Shown here piece after piece: positions 47,613 to 58,030 of a stretch of DNA of 64,000 nucleotides (the stretch's first letter is position 1; every line of letters begins with the position of its first letter). The position numbers and the translations under genes are program-made. The DNA lies in assembly GCA_026008535.1 (NCBI GenBank), contig BRKX01000015.1, positions 20,171,501 through 20,235,500 of the forward strand. Reading direction: 5' to 3'. This stretch comes from Perilla frutescens. Lineage: Eukaryota > Streptophyta > Magnoliopsida > Lamiales > Lamiaceae. The notes under the pieces were generated by a model. That model worked only from the letters and a program-made list of their open reading frames with translations. It had not been told where the DNA came from and searched no databases.

Positions 47613-48488
47613 TTAGGATCGTCGAGGATCCTCCACCATTCGGAGGCGTTTCTCAATCAACTGGACATTGAATTCGCCGTCGCTAACCTTCAACATCACC
47701 GGCAGCGACATGAAAACCGCGTGCTCCATCAAAAGCCGATGCCGCGGCTTAATTTTCCTCTCCAAACTGAACGAGAAATACTGTGGAAACCTCTTAATCT
47801 CCTCCAAATCCCCATTCATCTCCTTGATAAAATACTCCAATTTCGGACTGAAATTCTTCTCCACGCTGAACGTCAGCAGCCCCGGCGATCGAACCACCAT
47901 ATTCCTCACCTCCTCATAATCAATTCCCAACCCGATTAAAAACTCGATCTTCGGCATCAGCGTGTGCTCCACGCTCGAAACCAGGAGCACTGTGGTCTGC
48001 GATGTCAACTTGTTAGGCCCAACGAACCCCACCTCGGTCAGGAACTCAAACGCTGGCTTCAATTGGGCTTCCGGGTCGGATACGAGGATCCGGGGGCACC
48101 GGGTTATCGATTTCCGGATTTGGGGAAAGGGGATTTCGACGGTGTAGAGCAAAAAATCGAAGATCGGGTAAATGTCGGAGTAGGGATCGGCGGATAGGAG
48201 CTGAGGGTACATGTCGAGAATCCGGCCGACGTCGGCGAGCTCGAGGCCCATGGAGGAGAGGCATTGAGTGATGGAGTGGAGAGTGGAGAGAGGGGCGGCG
48301 CGGATATTAAGGTTCAGGTCGAGGGCCTTTTTGAGATTTACATTGAGGGATTGAAGGTAGAGTAGCTTCCTCCGGAAATTGATGCCGGAATCTGTGGCGG
48401 CGGGGGTGCAATTGCAGAGGCGGGCGGTGGTTTGAGCGAGTGATGGTTTAAGCGGCGATGGAATGTGCAGGTGAAGGAGCATCAACAT
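47613..48488 (-). CDS. mTERF-family organellar protein, SOLDAT10-like
   Basis: An intronless 291-residue protein. The N-terminus (about 1-35: hydrophobic, Ser/Thr/Arg, few acidic residues) fits an organelle targeting peptide. The body shows repeated mTERF helical motifs with the usual spacing, for example VGRILDMYPQLLSAD, IRKSITRCPRILVSDPE, VRNMVVRSPGLLTFSVEKN and IKRFPQYFSFSLERKI. It ends FNVQLIEKRLRMVED. Length and sequence style resemble Arabidopsis SOLDAT10 (At2g03050), a chloroplast protein affecting plastid gene expression and singlet-oxygen responses. mTERF proteins bind organellar nucleic acid. The family call is firm; the SOLDAT10 assignment is from memory of the family. Frames on the other strand are shadows. 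Confidence 0.9.
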   Translation of the reverse strand: MLMLLHLHIPSPLKPSLAQTTARLCNCTPAATDSGINFRRKLLYLQSLNVNLKKALDLNLNIRAAPLSTLHSITQCLSSMGLELADVGRILDMYPQLLSADPYSDIYPIFDFLLYTVEIPFPQIRKSITRCPRILVSDPEAQLKPAFEFLTEVGFVGPNKLTSQTTVLLVSSVEHTLMPKIEFLIGLGIDYEEVRNMVVRSPGLLTFSVEKNFSPKLEYFIKEMNGDLEEIKRFPQYFSFSLERKIKPRHRLLMEHAVFMSLPVMLKVSDGEFNVQLIEKRLRMVEDPRRS

Positions 48489-49340
48489 CCTGCTATAATT
48501 TCATTTCGTTAATTATCCAAACGTCTTTTCAGAGCATTGGGCCTTCGCCTATGCATGTATTAGGCCCATTTAGTATTTATAAGGTTAGTACGCCTAGGCC
48601 TACTACAATACTATTCTTTTTAGGGTAATTTTATCCATACACCTCTATATTTTATTCAAGTACAAATATATTTTGAATAGATCCTTATAGCCCCTAAAAT
48701 TTAAAAGAAAAATACGTAGAAAATAAATAAATAAAAATAAAAGGCCGCCTCCATTTTCATAGCCCCCAATCTTTCTTCATTTACATTGAGTTTGTAATGT
48801 TTGATAACAAAATAACTTGCATAATCCACTATAGTTTGCAGGGATGAGTTTGAACAATATATACTTCTTCAATCTAAAAGCGTGAAGAGAGGGATAATAA
48901 TAGGGCCTATGGCTGACGAGACTTGATGTTATTTCTTGAAAGATAAAAAAAATGTAGATATATTTCTTTAGTTGTTGCAGTCTCATACTATATTTTCTTT
49001 CTGGAACAATTTAATTTAAATATATGTGTCTTTGCGTTCATCTTTGTTATACTGCATTAATTGAGAATGAAGGAAATTCATTACCAAATAACGGGGTGAA
49101 TTGCAGTATGAGGACTAATGGCCTTTCGATTTTGGGAGCTATACATAAGGGGGTTTTATTTATTTATATTAGAATTTTTTAGTTATTGGTGGCAACGAGA
49201 ACAAAATAGTCCATCAAAAATATATTTAGAAATTAATTAAATATGGGAGTTACAATAAGAAACACGTAAAAACTCATGTACACTTTATGCATGGGGCGCC
49301 CATCAGATGGCCCGACCCGCTCCAATCCGGCCCGAATCCG
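48489..49340. other. No gene seen; upstream region of the mTERF gene
   Basis: AT-rich; contains a GGGCC/GGCCC-type patch (48538-48600). No supported exon. Confidence 0.5.
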
Positions 49341-49350
49341 CGACTTGGCA

Positions 49351-49718
49351 TATAAATACTTTTTTTGCCCCATCTCACCCATTTTTGTCATCTTTATTCT
49401 GGACCAAACCTTAGCCCCCCCTCTCTCGATCTCTCTCTTTTTCGATGTCTCTGCATTTTGGACCAAACCCTAGCCGCACCGATTCCGCCCTTCGTCATCG
49501 TCGATTCATCGATCGATCTTGTCTTGATTTTTTCATCGATCGGTCTCTCTCTTTCACTCCAGCCACCTCTCTTTTCTATCTATCGGTCTCTTCTTCATTT
49601 TTTCGATTTCATCGATCGTTAAGGTGTTGATTCATCACTTTGCCGGTGAAGCTTCAACCTTCTCTCGACCCATCTCTCTTCGTCTCTCGATTTGTTGGTT
49701 TCGGGTCTGCTCAGTCAG
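49351..49718 (+). promoter_or_regulatory. Putative promoter and 5' leader exon of a plus-strand gene
   Basis: TATAAATA at 49351-49358 is followed by a CT-rich leader (about 49380-49718) with two copies of GGACCAAACC(T/C)TAGCC (about 49403 and 49461), and then a strong donor CAG/GTAACAAG at 49719. This is the usual look of a plant 5' UTR with an intron. The coding part would lie downstream, perhaps at 55.1 kb. It could instead be a transposon promoter. Confidence 0.4.
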
Positions 49719-49972
49719 GTAACAAGTTGTTGTTCTTAATTTATTTGTTGACATTGTGTTCAGATTCTATAACAAATTAGTCGATAGGATTTTGTGTTTT
49801 TTCCCATTTTATTTGTGTTTTTCCATTTTTTCTTTTGTGTTGGGCAGTTATCTGCCTTCAACACATTGTCTTTAGGTATTACTGTATTTGAGAAGAAGTA
49901 TTAAGTTCTAGTTGATTTCGTGTCTGAATTGTGTTTTATGTGGTTTTCTATTCGAATGTCCAGATATGTTAA

Positions 49973-50018
<46 letters not shown>

Positions 50019-50634
50019 ATTATAACACACTCTAAAACATTTACAAGGGTATTATAGTCAAATTAGATTATAATAATTAATGAGATTGTTTAATGATAGA
50101 TATCATGCTAATTTAATTGAAATGGTGGTAATTTAATTATTATACAACTCAATTACATATTTCTATTAATAACACATTAATTAACATTTCGTACATTGCA
50201 TTAACGTTATATAAATGAAATAATATTATGATTATGTCAAGATTAATCTTAATTTAATATACTATTCAAAAATAGATTAATACTATAATTATTTATATAT
50301 TGATACTATAATTATACAAAATTTATATCCAGAAATCTCTTAAATACTGCATATATTTTCCATGACTAATAATATATAAGAAACATAAACTGAATAATAT
50401 TTTTTATTTTTTTTTCATTCTACTTTCATTACACAATAAATTATATTATCATAAACCGAGTAAAATGATATTATATTATTAAAGCATTAATCATGTTTTG
50501 AAAATTTGAATTATTTATTATGTTTATTGGTTGTGCTATATATTATAAAGTCAATTCTAAATGGAAAATTCTCTTTATCATTTCATTTTAAATAATTTTA
50601 AAGATTACGTATAACATGTTGATTACCATAAAGA
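49719..50634. other. No gene seen; possible long intron
   Basis: AT-rich, with a compound (TA)n(TG)n microsatellite at 49975-50018. No open frame. Confidence 0.5.
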
Positions 50635-50642
50635 TGCATGGT

Positions 50643-52082
50643 TAAGGATGTCAATTTAGCTCGAAATCGATGGATTGGCCCGAACAGACCGAGAAAAATA
50701 GAGTTAGGGCCAATAAATTTCAGCCCGAAAAAAAAAATTAATTAAACGGGCCTGACCGGTTGGGCTGGCCCGGTCGGGCTGCGGGTTGGCCTGTCGGGCT
50801 GGCCTGGCAGTCTCCGTTGTTTTGATCATAACTTTTTCTAGAAAAATCCGATTCATGAACGATCGGAAGCGTTGGAAAGCTAACTCAATTATCTTTCCAT
50901 CCATATATTAAGAACTTACAGATTCCAAGTATGATAAAAGTTATGAATTTTTAAAGTTACAACTAATAGTAAATGAGTCTTATTTAATGATGCAATTTTT
51001 CATTAAATGTTATATTTTCATTTATGACATACATTATTGCATTTATCAATGTTATAAGGACTATAAGTGATTAGTATGATGTATAAAACATGTTTTTTAT
51101 TCGTTTGTTGCTTCTTGAACGTCAAGACCTTTCACTTTAATTTCTTTTATTATTTTATTTTATTTTTGTTGAGAAAATTATCTTTCACTCGTTATCTATC
51201 TATTATTATATAGTATTGATGTTTTAAAGTACTAAAATTATATTATTTATCATGTTTTCAATAATTTAATGTTATATACATTCTAATGTTATCATTTGTT
51301 TAATGTATGAGAAAGAATACAATGATTGAGCGTAGTTATTGTGATGTAATTTGAAACTATTATTTTTGAAAAAATAAACTAAGGTTGAACATTATTATTA
51401 TGAAATGTACATAATTTTGGTTTTTTTATTACTCAGATATTCTTAATGTGTGATGTTAATTATATTAGTTTTACCCTTCTTATTTTCTCATACCTTTTTT
51501 TTACTAGCTAGCTATTATTTATCATGTTTTAAATTATTTAATTGTATAATATTATAATATTGTTATTTTTTTAATAAATAATGAAGACTTTGAAAATGAA
51601 ATATGAACATGAAGTGGAAAGATCTTCAAATGTTATTGTTGAAGAAGAAGAAGATTGTACTTCAAATTAGATTGGAGATTGAGTTATAATTAGATTTATG
51701 ATTTAGTTTGAAATTATTATATTTGAAAGAACAAATTATGATTGAAGATTATTGTAATTTATCATTTCATGTACCATTGATTTCTTTATTTGATGCACTA
51801 TGATGTTAATGAAATTTTATATTCATTTCATTTTATGTTATTTTTCGTGTATTTATTTATTTCAAGAATAAGAGATGGTGACCATTTTTTAGAATTATCA
51901 AAATATAATTTATACATATGAAAAAAAATCGTTAACATAACGGCCCGACGGGCTAGCCCGAAAATCAAAGGGATAGGGTTAGGGCCAAAAATTTCCAGTC
52001 CGAAATTTTTTTTAACTGAATAAGCCCGAAATCGAGTAGGGTTGGCTGAAAATCGAACGAGTTGGCCCAATTGACATCCTTA
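50643..52082. mobile_element. Non-autonomous hAT-like element
   Basis: Inverted ends TAAGGATGTCAATT... and ...AATTGACATCCTTA are flanked by TGCATGGT (50635-50642) and TACATGGT (52083-52090), an 8-bp duplication with one mismatch, the hAT size. Subterminal regions are rich in GGCCCG/CGGGCC words (50660-50800 and 51940-52070). The AT-rich interior has no transposase. Confidence 0.8.
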
Positions 52083-52352
52083 TACATGGTGACTTGATTA
52101 CCATAATTAATAGATTGCAATCAGTCTAGCATATTATGTTAATTGCCATATATAATTTTATCACTTTGTATTATAAGTTATATAGATGGTATCATTTGGT
52201 CGAAGAAGTCTGTATAAAACCAAACTTCTTCACCAAAAAATTATGAAAGCCATTGAAAATTTGAAAACCAAAAATATGGAACCGAGTTAAAACCAAACTT
52301 CTCCCCCAACAATCGCATGTATTTATATGTAACCACTAATGTTTGTCTTTTT

Positions 52353-52568
52353 TTTATGTCAAGTGTAGCTCGCAGCCGCTACAGAAGTGTGCACTGGGTA
52401 AACCCCGTCCCTGTATAATAGCCTACAAACCACACAGGGGAAGTAAACCACACTTGACAGGCCAGGTATGACAGGCTCACCACCTAATGGTGTTGGTGGT
52501 GGGATTCGAACTTGAGACTTTTGACCTCAAGAAAACACCACTCCACCACTAGGTCATCCCCAAGGGGA
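52353..52568 (-). mobile_element. tRNA-derived SINE
   Basis: On the minus strand: an A-box-like TGACCTAGTGGTGG, a B-box AAGTTCGAATCCC, a body with CAGTGCACAC and an A-tail. A 19-bp flanking duplication CACTAATGT(T/C)TGTCTTTTT is at 52334-52352 and 52569-52587. Same family as 12167-12382; both Pol III boxes are better preserved here. Confidence 0.9.
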
Positions 52569-52833
52569 CACTAATGTCTGTCTTTTTCTTTATAGGGATT
52601 TTGGCAAAAGATAAAAAAAAAATGACACAGTTATAGACGAATCATCCCTCTTAAATATTAACTATGGATGGTTAGTTTGTGAAATGTTGAGGTGTGCACA
52701 TATTTACATAATTGACACACTTATTAAAATATAAAATCACACACACACACACACACAAAAAAAAAACTGTGTGTGTTTGAATACATTTTCTATTATGAAT
52801 TGGAATTTCCTGTTAGACTCTTTGTGTCACATT

Positions 52834-53174
52834 CCATGTTACACTTTCAAATTACAAGTTTTTCTTGTATTTTTTTCTTCAATTTTATTTTATTGTGATT
52901 TAGTTTAATTTATAATTGTTTTTAGGGTTCACCCACCCAATTAAGGTTTATAATTATTTTTTAATATTTAATTTTTGATTTCTAATTAATAATTCATTAT
53001 TATGGTTTATTAATTAAAAAATTATGTTTTATAAAATTTTAATTCATTTTTTTTGTTGATAAATGTTAACTATGATTATTTATGTTATAATTGATTTATA
53101 TTTTATAATAAATATTATTAAAACCATAAATTTGATGATGAAACGCGGAGTGGAACACAAGAAAGTGTAACATG
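52834..53174. mobile_element. MITE with CATGTTACACTTTC termini
   Basis: The left CCATGTTACACTTTC is inverted at the right as GAAAGTGTAACATG. About 340 bp, non-coding, with a truncated relative at 18619-18945. Target duplication is not clear. Confidence 0.75.
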
Positions 53175-53853
53175 AAATTTCAACCCTTCTATTATTGCAT
53201 AAGAAAACTATGTGTGCGTAATATATATTCAATAGGAAGCTCATGGTTATAAATAGTATCTCGACTTTTTCCGCTAAGGCGAGTCTTTTCTAAGTTGAAA
53301 ATATAATAATATATATTCCTAGATGATTTTTGATGCAAAATTATGGATATTAATACATAGCAAATTAATAAGTAATCTTTATTTTTGTAATAAATATGAA
53401 AATTATCATACTTGTCATTTAACCGTGCATCACATGGGAGAATTGCTAGTATATTTTAAATGTGGGTAATGTGGATTTTTAGTTGTTTTCAATTTTTAAA
53501 TGAAAAGAAGTATATATTTTTATTACATTAAGTATCAGTTAACATGATAATCAGTATGAATTGATGTAGAAACAGGTATCAGATTTTTGAAGTGATATGT
53601 TTTTATGTCTTAATGGTTCAGTTAGTTCTCATATTTAGTCTTGGTATCATTTTTGGTATTGTTGAAACCATAAATGATTTTTCTATATGTGTTTTAGTGA
53701 GTTGTATGGTAGCAAATATAGTGACTATGAATATTTCTTTATGTGTACAAGTATAATTGAAAATAAACATCAAATTGATGTTCAGTTTCGTATCTAATTT
53801 ATTTTTTATATGGTTTTTTGTGTTTTTTATTTTTATCAACTATTCATAGATGT

Positions 53854-54600
53854 TGATTTGACTAGTTAATTTGAAATTTTATACAAGTAATATGAATTAT
53901 CATGTTAAGTATTATTCAACATGCTTATAAGTACCATTTGAGGTAGAAACATGTATCACATTGTGTTTTAATATTTGCATATTATGTGTTGTTTCACATG
54001 GTATGTTTATGTGTTTGGGGTTCAGTCTAAATCATTTTGCCTCTGTCTTGGTTTGAATTGTGTACATTTTTATATGGAGTATCAATGTTACTGCTAATTA
54101 GTACCAGATGAGATACTTGTAAGTATCTGAATTTTAATACATATTTAGTTGTGTGTTTGTGGGCATTTTCACTGTCCGTATTGAGTATCACATTGGAAAC
54201 TCAGTGGTACCATATGTTGTGTTGATTTGACTACTTAATTTGAAATTTTATATAATTAATATGAATTATCATGTTAAGTATCATTCAGCATGCTTATTAG
54301 TACCAATTGAAGTAGAAACAAATATCACATTGTTCATAATTATTGTCTCTTATATGTTATTTTTAGATGGTATATTTATATGTTTAGGATTCAGTCTAGC
54401 TTATTTTGCCTCTTTCATTGTTTGATTGTGTGTGCATTTGTGTGTGGAGTATCAATTTTCATGTTGATTAGTAGCAGATGAGATTTTTATAAGTATCAGA
54501 ATCTAGGTAAGAATATAATTTATTTTATATTTATATGTGTGTGCATTTTCACTTGTGCCTATTGAGTATCACATTAGAAACTCAATGGTACCATTTAATA
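53854..54600 (+). repeat. ~366-bp tandem duplication
   Basis: Two diverged head-to-tail copies, 53854-54218 and 54219 to about 54600, both begin GTTGATTTGACTA(G/C)TTAATTTG and end in a TCACATT(G/A)GAAACTCA(G/A)TGG block. Short words such as AGTATCA and AGTACCA recur throughout 53540-54830, suggesting an older array. Confidence 0.8.
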
Positions 54601-55138
54601 TGCTTGTACGTATCAGATTTTAAGTATTGTGTTGCATAGTATGTTGCTTTTATGTGTGCATGTGTGAGTTAAGTATTAATTGGTATGCACGTTAGTACTA
54701 GTTGATATGTTTTGTAAGTGTTAAAATGTAGTTGTTTAGTTACTGATATTGGTTTATATGTCTATATCTTATTTGTGTGTAGTGTAGTATCACTTTGTAT
54801 GCTGACTAGTAGCAATTGATATACATAATAGTATCAAATATAAGTTGTGCTTGTTTCTGAAGTCTTTTATGTTTGTATGTGATTTTTTGTGGTTGGTCGT
54901 TTGTAGTTTTTCCCCTTTGTTGATTTTTATTTTTTAAATGAATATTTATGTACATATATTATGTTGGTAAAATTGTGAGTTTAGTGAGAACTTTAGGATA
55001 TTAATTGTTTATGAAGAAATGGTAATAACAGAGTTTTTTATTTATTTTATTTAATGTGCAGTATATATAATATATATGTTAAATTAGTTTGTGGGTTTTA
55101 ATATGATGTTTCATTGATTTCTATATCAAGTTTATGCA

Positions 55139-55568
55139 ATGAAAAATAAACTGACCAAGAAGCAGAAAGACTCCAAGGGTGTAAATGTCATCCTAAAGAT
55201 GTTTGATGAGGCTACTTCTCGTGCTGCATCAAAGAATGAGGATGCTACAGTAGAGATGGATGACCAGTCTGATGTTGAGGTAAAAAAGAAGTTTAAGAAA
55301 GTTGTTGAAAGGAAATCTCCAATCAGAGGTATATAAAATGTATTTTATGATTTGATTTTATTTTGTATTTTGATTTTAATTGGTGTTCTTTATAGGCAAG
55401 TGTATGATTTTTCTGTTTTTTATTTTTTTTCTTTGAGATCTGCGGAGGCGAAAAAGTGCAAGAAGAGGAAAAAAATTTATACTGATCCTTTTCTTAGTGA
55501 AGAGAGTAGCCATTCGAAGAAAGCTCGATCATCTTCTAGGAAGAAAGTCAAAGAACAAGTTGAGAGGT
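55139..55568 (+). CDS. Lysine-rich exons of an unrecognised gene, interrupted
   Basis: Two open segments are separated by a short intron: 55139-55328 (63 codons, from an ATG, MKNKLTKKQKDSKG...) ending at AGAG/GTATAT, and about 55438-55568 (KKCKKRKKIYTDPF, SHSKKARSSSRKKVKEQ) ending at a donor AGAG/GTAATA. Both are strongly basic with Ser and Lys clusters like nuclear localisation signals, and both are richer in G+C than the flanks. The exact acceptor of the second exon and its phase are uncertain. Seven bases after the second donor an LTR begins, so any later exons would lie beyond a retrotransposon of unknown length. I do not recognise the protein; a transposon-borne gene is possible. Confidence 0.4.
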
Positions 55569-55575
55569 AATATAT

Positions 55576-57340
55576 TGTTGGTCCCGGTGTGAGTCTTTGT
55601 CAGTTTAGAGAGGGGTGAATAAACTGGCTTCAAAAACTTTAAAATAGATGCAGAATAGATAGGGCCCTGACTCGTGTTTGATATTTTATCTGTGCTTACT
55701 AATCAGTTAAGAGAAGCTGACTGAAGCTTAGCTGGTGAGCTGATCAGTTTTCAACTGATAGCTTGAAGACGTGGCTAAAGCTTATCAGTGCAATATGTGT
55801 GTGTGATAGTGTGCAGTTTAAGAACTTGCAAAACTGAAAAACAGTAAGAGCAACACACACAGAACTTTATAGAGGTTTGAAGCTTCCTACTTCTACGTCC
55901 TCTCTTCCTTCCGTAGAAGGGCAATCCACTATGCAAGTGTAAAGTTTCTTTATTACAGTTACACAGTGAAAAATTCCTGTTAGACCTGAAAACGGCATCC
56001 TTCAACCCGAGCGCGGCCTCCTTTCCAACTGTTGCTGTCCCAGAAGAACGGACCCGTCAGTACACGCTCCTCCTCAGTCAGTTTCTGGGTTGACAGCTCA
56101 CACTTACCAGTCCCAACTGCTCGCTGAGACTTTAGGTGCTATTGCCCGTCTTTACACAATTTTAGATCTCGCTTGATCTTCAAGAAGGCAGTCTTAAATC
56201 TGTTATCAACCTAGAATGCTCTTTTCTTTTGAGCTGAGTGGTTGATCTTTAAGGGACTGAACTGAGAAGTTTTGCTCTTGCTGGAATTTTGCGTCAGCTT
56301 AGCATCTTGCTTTGAACTTGAAGCACACCTTCTTAGTTAGGACTTTTCGCACTTTGAGAATATTAAGCTTTGAGCTATGAGGAGGGAGAAAGAAAAAGCT
56401 CGTTCTGCAAAATAGCAAAGTTAGATAGGCGAAAGTCTTGGCCAAAAATTGATTTCACCCTCTTTAAATAGATGAGTGGATTTTGACCGTTATGATTGGT
56501 GATTGTTTTATAAACAAACCACCGATGGTATTTTAATGTCTATAGCCGTTTGAAGCTCTTAATGAACTAGCCGTTTTGACTTAAATGCTCTCTGCTCTAA
56601 GATCATCAGGATCTTTTAAAGATTTCCTGTTAAGATTTTCATTGACTGCTTGTCAGAGGGAGCATGTGATTCGGCTATCAGATTTTTGGACACTTAGCTG
56701 ATGGGCTCTCAGCTATCTTGGCTTCCAACTCTGAGATTGTCCAGTTGGCAGATTTTCAGCTGCCTTGAGCTTCTATCCTGATATAGTCCAGTTCAGCTGA
56801 CTCAGCAGTTAAGCTTACAAAAAGCTTTCAGTTCTGGACTTATCGGTTGGCTAACTGATTGAGCTTTTACCATTTCTCCTTGAACTGATCTATGGTCAGT
56901 TCAGTAGATGCTCAATGCTTTTAGAGCTATTTTACCAGCTAACTGATCTTTGATCAGTTTAGGTTCAACTCAAACTGATCTTTGATTAGATCAGTTTCAG
57001 CTTTCAAGCTGACTCTGTTCATCAGTCTGTCTTGACTTTCTGCTAAGACTGATGATTACTCATCTGTGGATGCCTACCAGTCTTCAAAGTTCTTTTTCCC
57101 TTTTTATATCTTTTCTTAAGCTTTGAAGACTTGTCTTAACTGACCTGATCGAGGCAATCCTGTAAGCTGGTTGACCATGCTTCTGAATAGTTGTCTCTCA
57201 TTTCAGCTTGAAGTCTTACTTGGTCATTGTTCCTGAATTTCATCTTTTCATAACCTGCAGTTTTTCATTAAATCATCACACTTGTTTTGACATTTCATCA
57301 AAACCATCATTTTGGGATTTTCCCAACAATTTTCTTAACA
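55576..57340 (-). mobile_element. 3' LTR of a retrotransposon (family A)
   Basis: 1765 bp, starting TGTTGGTCCC on + and ending TTCTTAACA, so TG...CA on either strand. On the minus strand it is preceded by a purine tract AAAAAGGGGGAAAT (57354-57341), the polypurine tract expected just before a 3' LTR. This orients the element leftward. It is related to the solo LTR at 23065-24741. The outer flank is TATAT (55571-55575); the partner duplication is outside the window. Confidence 0.85.
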
Positions 57341-58030
57341 ATTTCCCCCTTTTTGATGATGTCAAAACCAACTAATTTGATGATGGAAAAACTGTACAAG
57401 GTTATCATTCATGAATGAGCATCTGAGTTTGTACCAGATTTAGGTATCAAGACTGAAACTATACTAAGTTCATAAAAACAGTCTTATATGCTTGTAGCTT
57501 TCAAAATCTAATAGTTTAGACATTCATGAGTTATCAAGACTTTGATGTGATCATCATAGTTTTGATAATAAGATGAGTATTAGAGTAATGAAGCATACAT
57601 TAATATGTAAGCTTAACGAGTTTTATCTGTCATGTATTAGACTTTAGCTGGTGAGACATGCAGCTAAAATGACCTTAAGATATTTAAGTACTCGTTTGCA
57701 CAGCTTGACAAGCTTCAAATATTTCAGTTCTAAACACAGCTCAATTCTGATTATCATACAGATTTTTCATTTATCAGGGCGCATAGAAAGCTTTAAGTTA
57801 TTCAAGAAGATATCCGCATGATTAGAATATTTGTATTATTAACAAAAGAGCATGTTTTAGAAGCTGACAGAGCATAGAAGATGAAGAAGTATAAGGAAGT
57901 AAGAGAGAGAGAAAATATTAAGACTTGATATTTTAACTTCCTTCTTCAGTTGGAACTGTTCACCATTCAGTTCCTTCTTATTTTGCTTGATTCTCATTTT
58001 TCAAACTTGCAGGGAGAAATGATTGGTATA

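Noticed and set aside
47610..48264. Several plus-strand and minus-strand frames over the mTERF gene
   Set aside because: Shadows of the GC-richer mTERF coding sequence, which alone shows family motifs.
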